A stretch of 64,000 bases of DNA from positions 34,032 to 98,031 of the forward strand of contig JBNJGB010000026.1 of the NCBI GenBank assembly GCA_051747385.1, given 5' to 3'. Below are positions 7,757 through 19,276 of the stretch, one piece after another. The notes beneath the pieces were generated by a model. The model had not been told where the DNA came from and ran no database searches. It saw nothing but the letters and a program-made list of their open reading frames with translations. Position numbers and translations under genes: made by a program. How positions within the stretch are numbered: position 1 is the first letter of the stretch; each line of letters begins with the position of its first letter. Source of the DNA: JBNJGB01 sp051747385. GTDB lineage: Bacteria > Myxococcota_A > UBA9042 > PHBI01 > JACKFB01.

Positions 7757-8256
7757 GCGAGGGCCCGCCGGAGCTGCGCGCGGTCCCCGCCGCGCTCCGC
7801 GCCCTGGACGACCACCCGGGCGAGGTCCTCGTGCTCCCCGTCTTCGCGGACGAGCGCCCCCTGCCCGGGCTGGCCGGCCTGGTGGACTGGCGGATGTGCG
7901 GCGCCCTGAGCCAGTGGCTCATGGGCGGCTTCGCCACGGGCGCCGCCGGCGAGCAGGTCCTCTGCCCCACCCGCGGGCGCCTGAGCCACCGCCTCATCCT
8001 GCTCCTCGGCCTGGGCGTCCGCTCCGAGCACCGCACCGACCGCGCCTGCGCCGCCGCGCGCCAGGCCGCAGACGCCGTGCAGGGCCTGGGCGCACGCCAG
8101 ATGACCTGCGGCCTCTTCGGCCTGGAGCGCCTCCCCTCCCCCCTCGAGCGCAGCCTCCCCGAGCTTCTAGACGCCCTGCGCGACCAGGAAGCCCTCGACC
8201 GCGTGGACCTGGCCGTCGCCCCCGACGTCCGCGACGTCGTCGAACCCCTCCTGTAG
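7753..8256 (+). CDS. Peptidase M17 N-terminal-domain-like protein
   Basis: The 167-residue product is coupled to nusB by a GTGA overlap. It resembles the N-terminal macro-like domain of leucyl aminopeptidases: LVLPVFADERPLPGLAGLVDWRMCGALSQWL near residues 27-55, then LILLLGLG near residue 77 and a RQAADAVQGLGARQM helix. The zinc-peptidase domain of M17 enzymes is completely missing. So it is either a stand-alone regulatory or binding domain or a lineage-specific protein of unknown role. There is no signal peptide. Its stop codon lies inside the shared 3'-end repeat at 8254-8271. Confidence 0.7.
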   Translation: MSEGPPELRAVPAALRALDDHPGEVLVLPVFADERPLPGLAGLVDWRMCGALSQWLMGGFATGAAGEQVLCPTRGRLSHRLILLLGLGVRSEHRTDRACAAARQAADAVQGLGARQMTCGLFGLERLPSPLERSLPELLDALRDQEALDRVDLAVAPDVRDVVEPLL

Positions 8257-8271
8257 GGGTCAAGCCTACTC
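8254..8271 (+). repeat. Shared 3'-end element, copy 2
   Basis: TAGGGGTCAAGCCTACTC is the exact reverse complement of 612-629. Here the first three bases are the stop codon of the preceding gene. A GTAGG/CCTAC arm pair (8253-8257 and 8265-8269) could form a 5-bp hairpin, and the sequence continues to a pyrimidine tail ending TTTTTC at about 8285. A second hairpin (CCGCC/GGCGG, 8299-8314) follows before the convergent gene. The 60-base gap is thus filled by terminator-like structure. Confidence 0.55.
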
Positions 8272-8316
8272 ACTTCTCATTTTTCAGAGGCCCCGCGACC
8301 GCCGGGGACGGCGGCC

Positions 8317-12150
<3,834 letters not shown>

Positions 12151-12202
12151 GGACTCGCTCCTTCCGGCACGTGGGCGTGCGGCGTTAGCGTGGCGACCGG
12201 AG

Positions 12203-12646
12203 ATGGCACGGTTCAACCCATCCATACCCACGACGTGGACCTCGAGACAATCGGTGATTGTCCGGGCCGCCGTGGTGGCGCTGCTCCTGGCCCCGTGCTG
12301 GACCAAGCCCCCGCGCGCCGCCGAGCCGCCGCCGGCGGAGCGCCCCTGCGAGCCCCTGGAGCCCGGGGAGACGACGCGCGTCGACCTCCGGGACGTCCCG
12401 CTCCGGAAGGTGGCCCGCCTCGTGAGCTGCGCCGCGTCCATGAACCTCCTCTTCCGCCCACCGGACCTCGGCGATCGCCGCGTGACGGTCGTGGCCCCGC
12501 GGCCCGTGGACGAGCCCACCCTGCGGGCCCTCTTCCGGGCGACCCTGTCGCAGGAGGGTCTCGTCCTGGAGCGCCGGGGCGGCTACCACGTGATCCGCCC
12601 CGAGGCGGGGGACGGTCAGAACAGGCGCTCCACGAACGGGCGATAG
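12203..12646 (+). CDS. Isolated secretin N-domain-like secreted protein
   Basis: The 147-residue product has a hydrophobic stretch (AAVVALLLAP, residues about 22-31), probably a signal sequence, followed by one domain of about 85 residues. That domain looks like the N0/N1 domain of secretins and secretin/TonB short N-terminal domains: TTRVDLRDVPLRKVARLVSC, MNLLFRPPDLGDRRVTVV, TLRALFRATLSQEGLVLERR. The beta-barrel part of a secretin is missing. The ATG at 12203 is given; a GTG at 12254 is an equally good start for the signal peptide. The 3' end overlaps the convergent dehydrogenase gene by 31 bases. Confidence 0.6.
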   Translation: MARFNPSIPTTWTSRQSVIVRAAVVALLLAPCWTKPPRAAEPPPAERPCEPLEPGETTRVDLRDVPLRKVARLVSCAASMNLLFRPPDLGDRRVTVVAPRPVDEPTLRALFRATLSQEGLVLERRGGYHVIRPEAGDGQNRRSTNGR

Positions 12647-14175
12647 CCCTGGACCGCCACGCGCTGCATGTACAGGCCCATGCCGCGCACGCCGCCGAGC
12701 TCCTCGCCGTTGCCGGCGCGGCCGGGGCCGCCGTGGATCAGCTCCGGCAGTACGGTCCCGGGCCCCGGGGAGGCCGCGGCGATCTTCCGGCTGCCGATGG
12801 TGACCCGCCCGCTCCAGGGCGCCAGCTCGAGGGCGGCCTCGCGGATCCAGTCCCGGTCCTCGCCGTAGACGGAGGCCACCAGGCCCCCGCCGCCCAGACG
12901 CACGAGCGCCGCGGCCTGCTCCACCGTCCCGTCGTAGGGCAGCAGGGTGGCGGCGGGCCCGAAGACCTCCTGCCGGTGCACCGCCTCCGCCGCCAGCGAG
13001 GCGGCCGGGTCGGCGGCGCGGAACAGGTGCGCGTCCACGAAGTAGCCGCGATCGCCGTCCACGCCCACCACCTCCTCGGGGCGCCCGGCGCCGCGGAGGG
13101 TCGTCAAGCCCTCGCGGAGGCGGTCCAGGCCCGCCAGGACGTCGTCCCGCTGGGCGGCGGAGACCACCGGGCCCATGCGGACGCCGTCGGCCCGCGGATC
13201 GCCGATCCGCAGGCGGCTCGCCTCGTCCAGCAGCGCCTCGGCCAGGTCGTCGGTCCGCTCGGTGGGGACCAGGACCCGGCGGATGGCCGTGCACTTCTGG
13301 CCGGTCTTCTGTGTCACGTCGCGGAAGACGTCCCGCACCATCAGGTCCCAGGCCTCGTCGCCCGGCTCCACGTCGGGCGAGAGCATCGCCACGTTCAGGC
13401 TGTCGGCCTCCACGTTCACCGGGATCCCCGCCTCCAGCACGTGCGGGAGGGAGCGCATGCGCGCCGCCGTGGCGCCCGAACCCGTGAAGGCGAGCACGTC
13501 CCCGGGCTCCAGGTGGTCCACCAGATCGCCCGCCGGGCCCGCCAGGAAACCGAAGGCGCCGTCGGGCAGCGCGCCCGCGCCTACCAGGGCCTTCGCGAGG
13601 GACCAGGCCACGAGGGCCGTGGGCGTGCCGGGCTTGGAGAAGACGGGCATCCCCGCCAGCCAGGCGGTCGCCGCCTTCTCCGCCAGGCCCCAGGCGGGGA
13701 AGTTGAAGGCGTTGACGTGCACGGCCACGCCCCGGCGCGGGACCATCAGGTGCCGGCCCGCCACGCGCTTCGAGCCCATCAGCTCCACGGCCTCGCCGTC
13801 CGTGAGATAGCGGCGATCGCCAAGCTCGCGGCCCAGCCGAGCGTAGGAGGCCAGGGTGAAGGAGGCGCCGTCCACGTCGAACTTGGCGTCCCCGCGGGTC
13901 GCGCCGTTGTTGATCATGGACAGCTCCAGGAGGGTCTCCCGCTGCTCCACGACGGCCCTCGAGAGGGCCTCGAGCATCTCGCCGCGCTCCGCGAAGGTCA
14001 TGCTTCGCAGGGCCGCGCCGCCGACCTCCCGCGCCCGGGCCAGCGCCTCACGCACGTCGAGCCCCTGGGTGCTCGTCTTCGCCACGGGCTCCTCGGTCGC
14101 GGGGTTCACGAGCACCACGGGCTCCCCCGCGCCCGGCTGCCATCGACCGCCGACGTAGCTCTCCAGCGTCTCCAT
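12616..14175 (-). CDS. Aldehyde dehydrogenase of the PaaZ/BoxD type
   Basis: The 519-residue enzyme belongs to the NAD(P)-dependent aldehyde dehydrogenase superfamily. It carries VNAFNFPAWG near residue 152, FTGSGATAARM near 230, and the catalytic cysteine in GQKCTAIRRV near residue 293. The C-terminal LPELIHGGPGRAGNGEE block is characteristic of PaaZ and of 3,4-dehydroadipyl-CoA semialdehyde dehydrogenase (BoxD). The MaoC hydratase domain of PaaZ is absent, and length equals that of BoxD, so oxidation of a CoA-linked semialdehyde in aromatic breakdown is likely. No other box or paa genes lie nearby, so the substrate stays uncertain. Confidence 0.82.
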   Translation of the reverse strand: METLESYVGGRWQPGAGEPVVLVNPATEEPVAKTSTQGLDVREALARAREVGGAALRSMTFAERGEMLEALSRAVVEQRETLLELSMINNGATRGDAKFDVDGASFTLASYARLGRELGDRRYLTDGEAVELMGSKRVAGRHLMVPRRGVAVHVNAFNFPAWGLAEKAATAWLAGMPVFSKPGTPTALVAWSLAKALVGAGALPDGAFGFLAGPAGDLVDHLEPGDVLAFTGSGATAARMRSLPHVLEAGIPVNVEADSLNVAMLSPDVEPGDEAWDLMVRDVFRDVTQKTGQKCTAIRRVLVPTERTDDLAEALLDEASRLRIGDPRADGVRMGPVVSAAQRDDVLAGLDRLREGLTTLRGAGRPEEVVGVDGDRGYFVDAHLFRAADPAASLAAEAVHRQEVFGPAATLLPYDGTVEQAAALVRLGGGGLVASVYGEDRDWIREAALELAPWSGRVTIGSRKIAAASPGPGTVLPELIHGGPGRAGNGEELGGVRGMGLYMQRVAVQGYRPFVERLF

Positions 14176-14239
14176 GCCTTCCTCCTGCTGCGAACGGGCC
14201 GGTTATAGGAGACGCACCGGCGCTCCACAAGGCGGGGCG

Positions 14240-14249
14240 ATCACCCGGG
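14240..14249. repeat. Target-site duplication, left copy (ATCACCCGGG)
   Basis: ATCACCCGGG at 14240-14249 is repeated exactly at 14413-14422, on either side of the small element at 14250-14412. It shows that the element inserted by staggered cutting. Confidence 0.8.
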
Positions 14250-14412
14250 CAGGGCGGTCGCAAAGTCGACCGCCCTCCCTTGCCTTTGCCCTTGCCCGTG
14301 CCCTTGCCTGCTCTCAGACGCGCAGAACCCATCGTTTCCGAGCGGGTGCAATCCGGCGCCGGGCGCCGTACCGCCGCACGGCCCTCACCTCTCCGACTTT
14401 GCGATTGCCCTG
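14250..14412 (+). mobile_element. MITE-like element, copy A, 163 bp with 19-bp terminal inverted repeats
   Basis: The element begins CAGGGCGGTCGCAAAGTCG and ends with its inverted repeat (two mismatches in 19). It is flanked by a perfect 10-bp direct repeat. It matches the reverse complement of 28588-28750 at about 156 of 163 bases by eye. An AGGGCGGTCG/CGACCGCCCT hairpin (14251-14276) sits at the left end, followed by a CCCTTG-type hexamer run (14277-14309). It has no coding capacity, so it would depend on a transposase elsewhere. It lies between the dehydrogenase start and the end of the gene at 14426. Confidence 0.85.
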
Positions 14413-14422
14413 ATCACCCGGG
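14413..14422. repeat. Target-site duplication, right copy (ATCACCCGGG)
   Basis: This is an exact copy of 14240-14249, directly outside the right end of the 163-bp element. Confidence 0.8.
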
Positions 14423-14425
14423 GCC

Positions 14426-14950
14426 TCACCCGCGGGGAGGGACGTGCTGCGCCCGCCTCACGCGTCCCCACAGAAACTCCTTCACCTGCTCGAAGCGCGC
14501 ATAGGGGAGCTCCCAGGGCTTCGGGGCCGGAGCCGGATCCACCTCCAGGCCGGCGCGCCGGTAGAACCACCGGAAGCGATCCTCGGCGCGCGCGATGCGG
14601 GCCTCGTATCGCTCCAGGTGCTCGCGGACGCGGCGATCGTCGATGGTCTCCCGGATTCGCACCGGGTCCCACGCCCGCACCAGGGCCAGCCTCCCCTCCT
14701 GGTAGAAGTACGGGACGAAGGCCTCCCGCCCCCGGAGCTCCGCGTCGAGCTGGTCCAGCTCGCGGGCCAGGCGCAGCCGCTGCGGGCGCTCTCCCTCGCC
14801 GTGCCGCACGACCCGGTAGACCTCCTCCAGGGTCCGCCGCACACGCCGCCGCACCGACTTCGGGGCGCGCCGCCGCACGAGGCGAAAGGCGGCGCCTACA
14901 CGCTCCGCCACCCGCTCCAGCCCCGCGTCCGAGATCGGTGAGTCGCCCAT
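14426..14950 (-). CDS. Conserved hypothetical protein, highly charged and helical
   Basis: I do not recognise the family. The 174-residue product is rich in arginine and glutamate and appears almost wholly helical. It includes RRAPKSVRRRVRRTLEEVYR near residue 28 and a REAFVPYFYQEGRLALVRAWDP segment near residue 75. Near the C-terminus it has ELPYARFEQVKEFLWGR. There is no signal peptide, membrane span or known catalytic motif. The conserved-looking aromatic patches suggest a real protein rather than a chance frame. The small element at 14250-14412 inserted just three bases beyond its stop codon. Confidence 0.55.
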   Translation of the reverse strand: MGDSPISDAGLERVAERVGAAFRLVRRRAPKSVRRRVRRTLEEVYRVVRHGEGERPQRLRLARELDQLDAELRGREAFVPYFYQEGRLALVRAWDPVRIRETIDDRRVREHLERYEARIARAEDRFRWFYRRAGLEVDPAPAPKPWELPYARFEQVKEFLWGRVRRAQHVPPRG

Positions 14951-15057
14951 GGCCCCCCAACCTACACCACGAGCCGCCGGGGCGATGCAATCACGTGGCC
15001 TTCCGACTAGGATGGCGCGTCATGGGATCATCGAACGACGTGGGGGAGGAGCCCGAG

Positions 15058-16548
15058 ATGCACGACGCACCCGACGGGGACGCGCTCCTGGGGCTGCTGC
15101 GGGATCTCTCGGGCCTCCAGGCGCCGGAGGCGCTCCGCGAGCGCGTGGAGCTGGCCCTCGCGGCGCACGGACTCCGCGCGCGGTTCTGCGCGCCGGCCGA
15201 CGCCCCGCCGGACGATCCGAAGGCCTTCGCGGCCTCCCTGCGTGACGACGGGCTCCTGGTCGTGGAGGCCCCGGCCGCCCTGGCACCCGACCTCGTCACG
15301 CGACTCCAGGTCCTGGCGGGCGAGATCGAGACCCGCCTGGAGGGCGTCCGCCTCTTCCGCCGCGTGGAGCGAGCCAAGCGCGAGTGGGAGGGCACCTTCG
15401 ACGCCATCGGCGACGGGATCGCGGTCGTGCGCGAGGACGGGACCCTGCGGAGGGCGAACCGCGGCCTCGCCCGGATGGTGGGGCGCGACGTCCGGGATCT
15501 CCCGGGCAGCCGGTGGGACGCCCTGTGGCCCGAGCGGCAGGCGCCCTGGCCCCCGGAGGACGACTCCTCGTGCCAGTTCGAGCGATTCGGCGACACCTAC
15601 CGGTGCTTCGAGGAGACGGCGCACCCCGGGATCGCCGGCGGCGAGCGCATCCTCGTGGTGAAGGACGTGACGGAGCGCCGCCTGGTGGCCGAGCGGATGC
15701 AGAAGCTCCACGAGGAGACGCGCGAGGCGAACCGGGCCCTCACGGAGAGCCTGGAGCGCCTCCGCGCGACGCAGCAGCAGCTCGTGCACGCCGAGAAGAT
15801 CGCGATCATCGGCCGGCTGGCCGCAGGCCTGGCCCACGAGATCAACAACCCCCTCGGCTTCATCACGTCCAACCTCCGCTACATGGAGGAGCACGCGCAG
15901 GCGCTTCTCGGCCTGGTGGACCGGCTCGTGGCGCTCGTCCCCGAGGACCAGGCCGACGCCGTGGCGGGCGCGCAGCGCGAGGCCGACCTGGACTACGTGC
16001 GGCAGGACCTGCCCGGCGTCGTCGAGGACGCCTCGGAGGGGGCCGAGCGCATCCGCCGCATCGTCACGGCCATCGGAGAATTCGCCGACTCGGAGCCGGG
16101 CGGCCTCCCCCTGGACGTGGCGAGCGTCGTGGAGGACGCAGCGGCGGAGGCCAGGTTGCGGCACGGGGAGGACGCGGACATCCACGTCGAGCCGTCCGAG
16201 GTCCCGCCCGTCCAAGGGAGCGCGCGCCGCCTCCTGCGCGCCGTCGGGCGCCTGCTCGACAACGCCGTGGAGGCCGGCGGCCCGGTGACCGTCCGCACCT
16301 CCACCGACAACGGCCAGGTCGTCGTGGAGGTGGTCGACGGCGGCCCCGGCGTCCCGGCCGAGGTGGCCGATCGGGCCTTCGATCCCTTCGTGACCAGCCA
16401 CCCCGTCGGCACGCACCTCGGCCTGGGCCTGACCATCGCCCAGGCCATCGCCGGCGGCCTGCGCGGCGAGGTGAGCCTGCACGACCGCGCGGGAGGCCGC
16501 GGCACCGTGGCGCGCCTCGTCCTCCCCACCGCCGAGCCTTCCCCGTGA
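15058..16548 (+). CDS. PAS-type sensor histidine kinase
   Basis: The 496-residue protein is a soluble two-component sensor kinase. Residues about 105-200 form a PAS-like domain (FDAIGDGIAVVREDGTLRRANRGLARMVG). A coiled-coil follows (residues 205-245), then the HisKA domain with the phospho-accepting His260 in LAHEINNPLGF. The ATPase domain has LLDNAVEAG, VVDGGPGVP, FDPFVTSH and GLGLTIAQAIA. No membrane segment is seen. I chose ATG 15058 because GGGGGAGGAG lies seven bases upstream; ATG 15022 is an alternative that sits close to a TAGGAT box at 15008-15013. No response regulator is adjacent. Confidence 0.88.
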   Translation: MHDAPDGDALLGLLRDLSGLQAPEALRERVELALAAHGLRARFCAPADAPPDDPKAFAASLRDDGLLVVEAPAALAPDLVTRLQVLAGEIETRLEGVRLFRRVERAKREWEGTFDAIGDGIAVVREDGTLRRANRGLARMVGRDVRDLPGSRWDALWPERQAPWPPEDDSSCQFERFGDTYRCFEETAHPGIAGGERILVVKDVTERRLVAERMQKLHEETREANRALTESLERLRATQQQLVHAEKIAIIGRLAAGLAHEINNPLGFITSNLRYMEEHAQALLGLVDRLVALVPEDQADAVAGAQREADLDYVRQDLPGVVEDASEGAERIRRIVTAIGEFADSEPGGLPLDVASVVEDAAAEARLRHGEDADIHVEPSEVPPVQGSARRLLRAVGRLLDNAVEAGGPVTVRTSTDNGQVVVEVVDGGPGVPAEVADRAFDPFVTSHPVGTHLGLGLTIAQAIAGGLRGEVSLHDRAGGRGTVARLVLPTAEPSP

Positions 16549-16711
16549 GTCGGGGCGCCGGCGACTCGCTTCTCCCCTTGGGGCGCCGGCGGCCTCGCCG
16601 GTGATGCGACCGACGGCATCTCTGGACGCACCGATCGGGAACGGGAACGGAACGGGAACGGCAACGGGAACGGCAACGGGAAGCCGAGTGGGGGCAGGCG
16701 GACGGTCAAGG
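16549..16711. repeat. Short repeat region with GGGAAC hexamers
   Basis: No gene is seen. GGGGCGCCGGCG occurs twice (16552-16563 and 16580-16591). A GGGAAC/GGCAAC hexamer run fills 16636-16682. It recalls, without matching exactly, the CCCTTG-type hexamer runs elsewhere in the window. The region lies between two convergent genes. Confidence 0.6.
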
Positions 16712-17542
16712 CTACTCGTCCTCGCCCTTGCGGATCATCGGCAGGGTGGCCCGCTTCACGGACTCGCCCTCGGGGCCGCACTCGTAGGCCAGGGCCTCCT
16801 TCTGGCCCTCCTTCTCGGCGTCTCCGCCCTCGGCCGGGGCCACGAGGATGTCCAGCACGTGCGGATCGCAGTCCCAGTCGCTGCCGCCGCCGAAGCGGTG
16901 CTGCCCGGCGTACTCGTTGACCTTCCGGGACAGGAGGTCGCCCTTGCCGGGATAGCCCTCGTTGGACTGCATGACCACCTGCACGCCCCACGACGCCTTC
17001 GGCGCGCCGCCCAGGGCCTCCTTGTCCACGACCACCCTGAAGGTCCGCCCGCGGGCGGTGGTCTTGTCGGGGACCACCACGTCGTCCTTCATCTCCGGGG
17101 CCTTCTGCTTCGCCTCCTGCTCGATGCGGCGGGCGGGCTGCGGCGAGATGATCACGACCTTGTCCCAGGCGTCCTTCGCGTGGAAGCCCGCGTTCAGCCC
17201 CGGCAGGGCGTCGGTGTGGCCGCTGCCCTCCTCGCCGTCCGTGTCCAGGTAGATCTGGACCATCTGCAGCGAGAAGCCGTGGCCGTCCCAGGACTCCGAG
17301 TCCCACGGGTCCTCGATCCGGGCGCTGATGCCCACCTCGAAGACCACCTCGTCCCCGTCCTCCTCGATCTCCACCTCGCGGAGGTCGAAGGACCCGCGCG
17401 CATAGGACGCGTCGGTCGGATACTCGTACGTGCCCGGCCCGAAGTCGTCGCCGCCCGGATCCTCGAACGCCAGCTCCTCCGCCAGGGCCGGCGGGGTCAG
17501 GACGAGCAGCGCGGACAGGACGGGGAGCAGTCTTCGGAGCAT
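16712..17542 (-). CDS. Secreted protein with glucodextranase-type DOMON-like domain
   Basis: The 276-residue product has a signal peptide (residues 1-21, ending PALAEE) and one domain like the C-terminal carbohydrate-binding module of glucodextranase. The key signature DPGGDDFGPGTYEYPTD occurs directly after the signal peptide, followed by GSFDLREVEIEEDGDEVVF, VQIYLDTD and later WGVQVVMQS. No catalytic domain is present, so it is a stand-alone binding protein in the periplasm or outside the cell. It is the last gene of a probable trpB-haemoglobin cluster, 16 bases after the haemoglobin gene. The ligand is unknown. Confidence 0.75.
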   Translation of the reverse strand: MLRRLLPVLSALLVLTPPALAEELAFEDPGGDDFGPGTYEYPTDASYARGSFDLREVEIEEDGDEVVFEVGISARIEDPWDSESWDGHGFSLQMVQIYLDTDGEEGSGHTDALPGLNAGFHAKDAWDKVVIISPQPARRIEQEAKQKAPEMKDDVVVPDKTTARGRTFRVVVDKEALGGAPKASWGVQVVMQSNEGYPGKGDLLSRKVNEYAGQHRFGGGSDWDCDPHVLDILVAPAEGGDAEKEGQKEALAYECGPEGESVKRATLPMIRKGEDE

Positions 17543-17558
17543 GGTGTCCTCCAGGAGG

Positions 17559-17987
17559 TCAGGTGTCGGACGGGCCGTCGCCGAGGCGCGCCGCCTGCTG
17601 CGTGTGGCTGCACTCGTCCTCGACGTCCTGGCCCATGATCTCGTCGTGAAGCGCGTCCACGTGGCCGAGCCAGCGCTCGATGACGTCCTCGCCGGCGCCG
17701 TGGTCGCGGAGGGTGTTCTCCAGGATGCGCCGCCGCCGGGCGAAGTGGCCCCCCATGAGCGGCAGGCGCCTGTGCACGGCGCCCAGATCGCGCCCCGTGT
17801 ACGAATACGGGCCGCCGAGCTGCTCGCTCGCCAGGCGGAGCTCCATCTCCTTGATGCGGCGGCGAGGCTTGCCGTGGAAGAGGAAGCCGATCATCACGTC
17901 GTCGAACATCCGGTCGACGAAGTCCTCCACGATGGCGCGGGTGCCCTCCTCGCCGCCGAGCCGCTCCCAGTCGGTCCGCTCCGTCAT
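17559..17987 (-). CDS. Truncated haemoglobin
   Basis: The 142-residue product is a two-over-two truncated globin that should bind haem and gaseous ligands such as O2 or NO. It starts WERLGGEEGTRAIVEDFVDRM, has FLFHG in the C/D region and HRRLPLMGGHFARRR, where the histidine before Phe is the likely proximal haem ligand. The tail after residue 120 is acidic with one cysteine. It starts seven bases after the end of trpB and ends 16 bases before the DOMON gene, so a single transcript is likely. Subgroup assignment (group I versus II) is uncertain. Confidence 0.75.
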   Translation of the reverse strand: MTERTDWERLGGEEGTRAIVEDFVDRMFDDVMIGFLFHGKPRRRIKEMELRLASEQLGGPYSYTGRDLGAVHRRLPLMGGHFARRRRILENTLRDHGAGEDVIERWLGHVDALHDEIMGQDVEDECSHTQQAARLGDGPSDT

Positions 17988-17994
17988 GGCGCGC

Positions 17995-19197
17995 TCACAC
18001 CTCCACGCCCATGGCGGCGGCCACGGTGTGCGTGTCCTTGTCGCCGCGGCCGCTCAGGTTGACCACGATGTGCGCGTCCTCCGGCATGCCGGCTGCGGCG
18101 CGCATGGCCCAGACGACGGCGTGGCTGGACTCCAGGGCGGGGATGATGCCCTCCAGCTCGCACAGCGCCCGGAAGCCCTCCAGGGCCTCCTCGTCCGTGA
18201 CGCCCACGTACTCCACGCGGCCCTCGTCCTTGAGCCAGGAGTGCTCGGGGCCCACGCCGGGATAGTCCAGGCCCGCCGAGATGCTGTGGGTCTGGGTGAT
18301 CTGGCCGCGCTCGTCCTGCAGCAGGTAGGTCTTCGAGCCGTGCAGCACCCCGACGTCGCCGGCCACCAGCGTCGCCGCGTGCTCCCCCGACTCCACGCCG
18401 TGGCCCGCCGCCTCGACCCCGACCATGCGGACGGGCTCGCCGCTCACCTCGGCGTCCAGGAACGGGTGGAAGAGCCCGATGGCGTTCGAGCCGCCGCCCA
18501 CGCAGGCCACGAGCAGGTCCGGGTTCCTCCCGATGCGCTCGGCGCACTGGCGCCGCGCCTCCCGGCCGATGATCGCCTGGAAGTCCCGCACCATCGTCGG
18601 ATACGGGTGCGGACCGGCGGCCGAGCCGATGACGTAGAACGTGTCCGTCGGGTGGGCGACCCAGTCCCGGAGCGCCTCGTTCATGGCGTCCTTGAGGGTC
18701 CGGGAGCCGGCGCTCACCGGGCGCACCTCGGCGCCGAGCAGGCGCATTCGGAAGACGTTGAGCCGCTGCCGGGCCATGTCCTCCTCGCCCATGTAGATGA
18801 CGCAGGGCATCCCGAAGCGCGCCGCCACGGTCGCCGTGGCCACGCCGTGCTGGCCCGCGCCCGTCTCGGCGATGATGCGCGACTTGCCCATGTGCCGGGC
18901 CAGGAGCACCTGCCCGACGCAGTTGTTGATCTTGTGGGCCCCCGTGTGGTTCAGGTCCTCGCGCTTCAGCCAGATCTGTGCTCCGCCCGCCTCCCGGCTC
19001 AGCCGCTCGGCGTGGTAAAGCGGCGAGGGTCGGCCCACGTAGTGCACGAGCAGGTCGTCCAGCTCGGCCTGGAAGGCCTCTCCCGGGACGATCTCCCGGA
19101 AGGCCCGCTCCAGCTCGAGCAGGCTCGGCATGAGGATCTCGGAGACGTATCGCCCCCCGTAGGGGCCGAAGTGTCCCGCGGTGTCGGGAACGGTCAC
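17995..19197 (-). CDS. trpB: Tryptophan synthase beta chain
   Basis: The 400-residue enzyme joins indole and serine to tryptophan using pyridoxal phosphate. It starts at GTG with GGAGG seven bases upstream and opens GHFGPYGGRYVSEILMPSL. The PLP lysine is in HTGAHKINN near residue 95, with ETGAGQHGVATATVAA near residue 117 and the phosphate loop CVGGGSNAIGLF near residue 240. All are typical of the TrpB1 class that pairs with TrpA. No trpA, trpF or trpC gene lies in the window; instead a truncated haemoglobin gene follows by seven bases. Confidence 0.95.
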   Translation of the reverse strand: MTVPDTAGHFGPYGGRYVSEILMPSLLELERAFREIVPGEAFQAELDDLLVHYVGRPSPLYHAERLSREAGGAQIWLKREDLNHTGAHKINNCVGQVLLARHMGKSRIIAETGAGQHGVATATVAARFGMPCVIYMGEEDMARQRLNVFRMRLLGAEVRPVSAGSRTLKDAMNEALRDWVAHPTDTFYVIGSAAGPHPYPTMVRDFQAIIGREARRQCAERIGRNPDLLVACVGGGSNAIGLFHPFLDAEVSGEPVRMVGVEAAGHGVESGEHAATLVAGDVGVLHGSKTYLLQDERGQITQTHSISAGLDYPGVGPEHSWLKDEGRVEYVGVTDEEALEGFRALCELEGIIPALESSHAVVWAMRAAAGMPEDAHIVVNLSGRGDKDTHTVAAAMGVEV

Positions 19198-19276
19198 GCG
19201 ACCTCCGTCGGCGGGTGCGAAGAGGGGCGGATGATAGGCCCGACGACGGGCCGGGACAATGGACGCGTCACCCGGG

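Noticed and set aside
14250..14412. Considered whether the 163-bp repeat is a riboswitch or structured RNA
   Set aside because: The flanking 10-bp duplications differ between the two copies and terminal inverted repeats are present, which fits insertion better than a conserved RNA.
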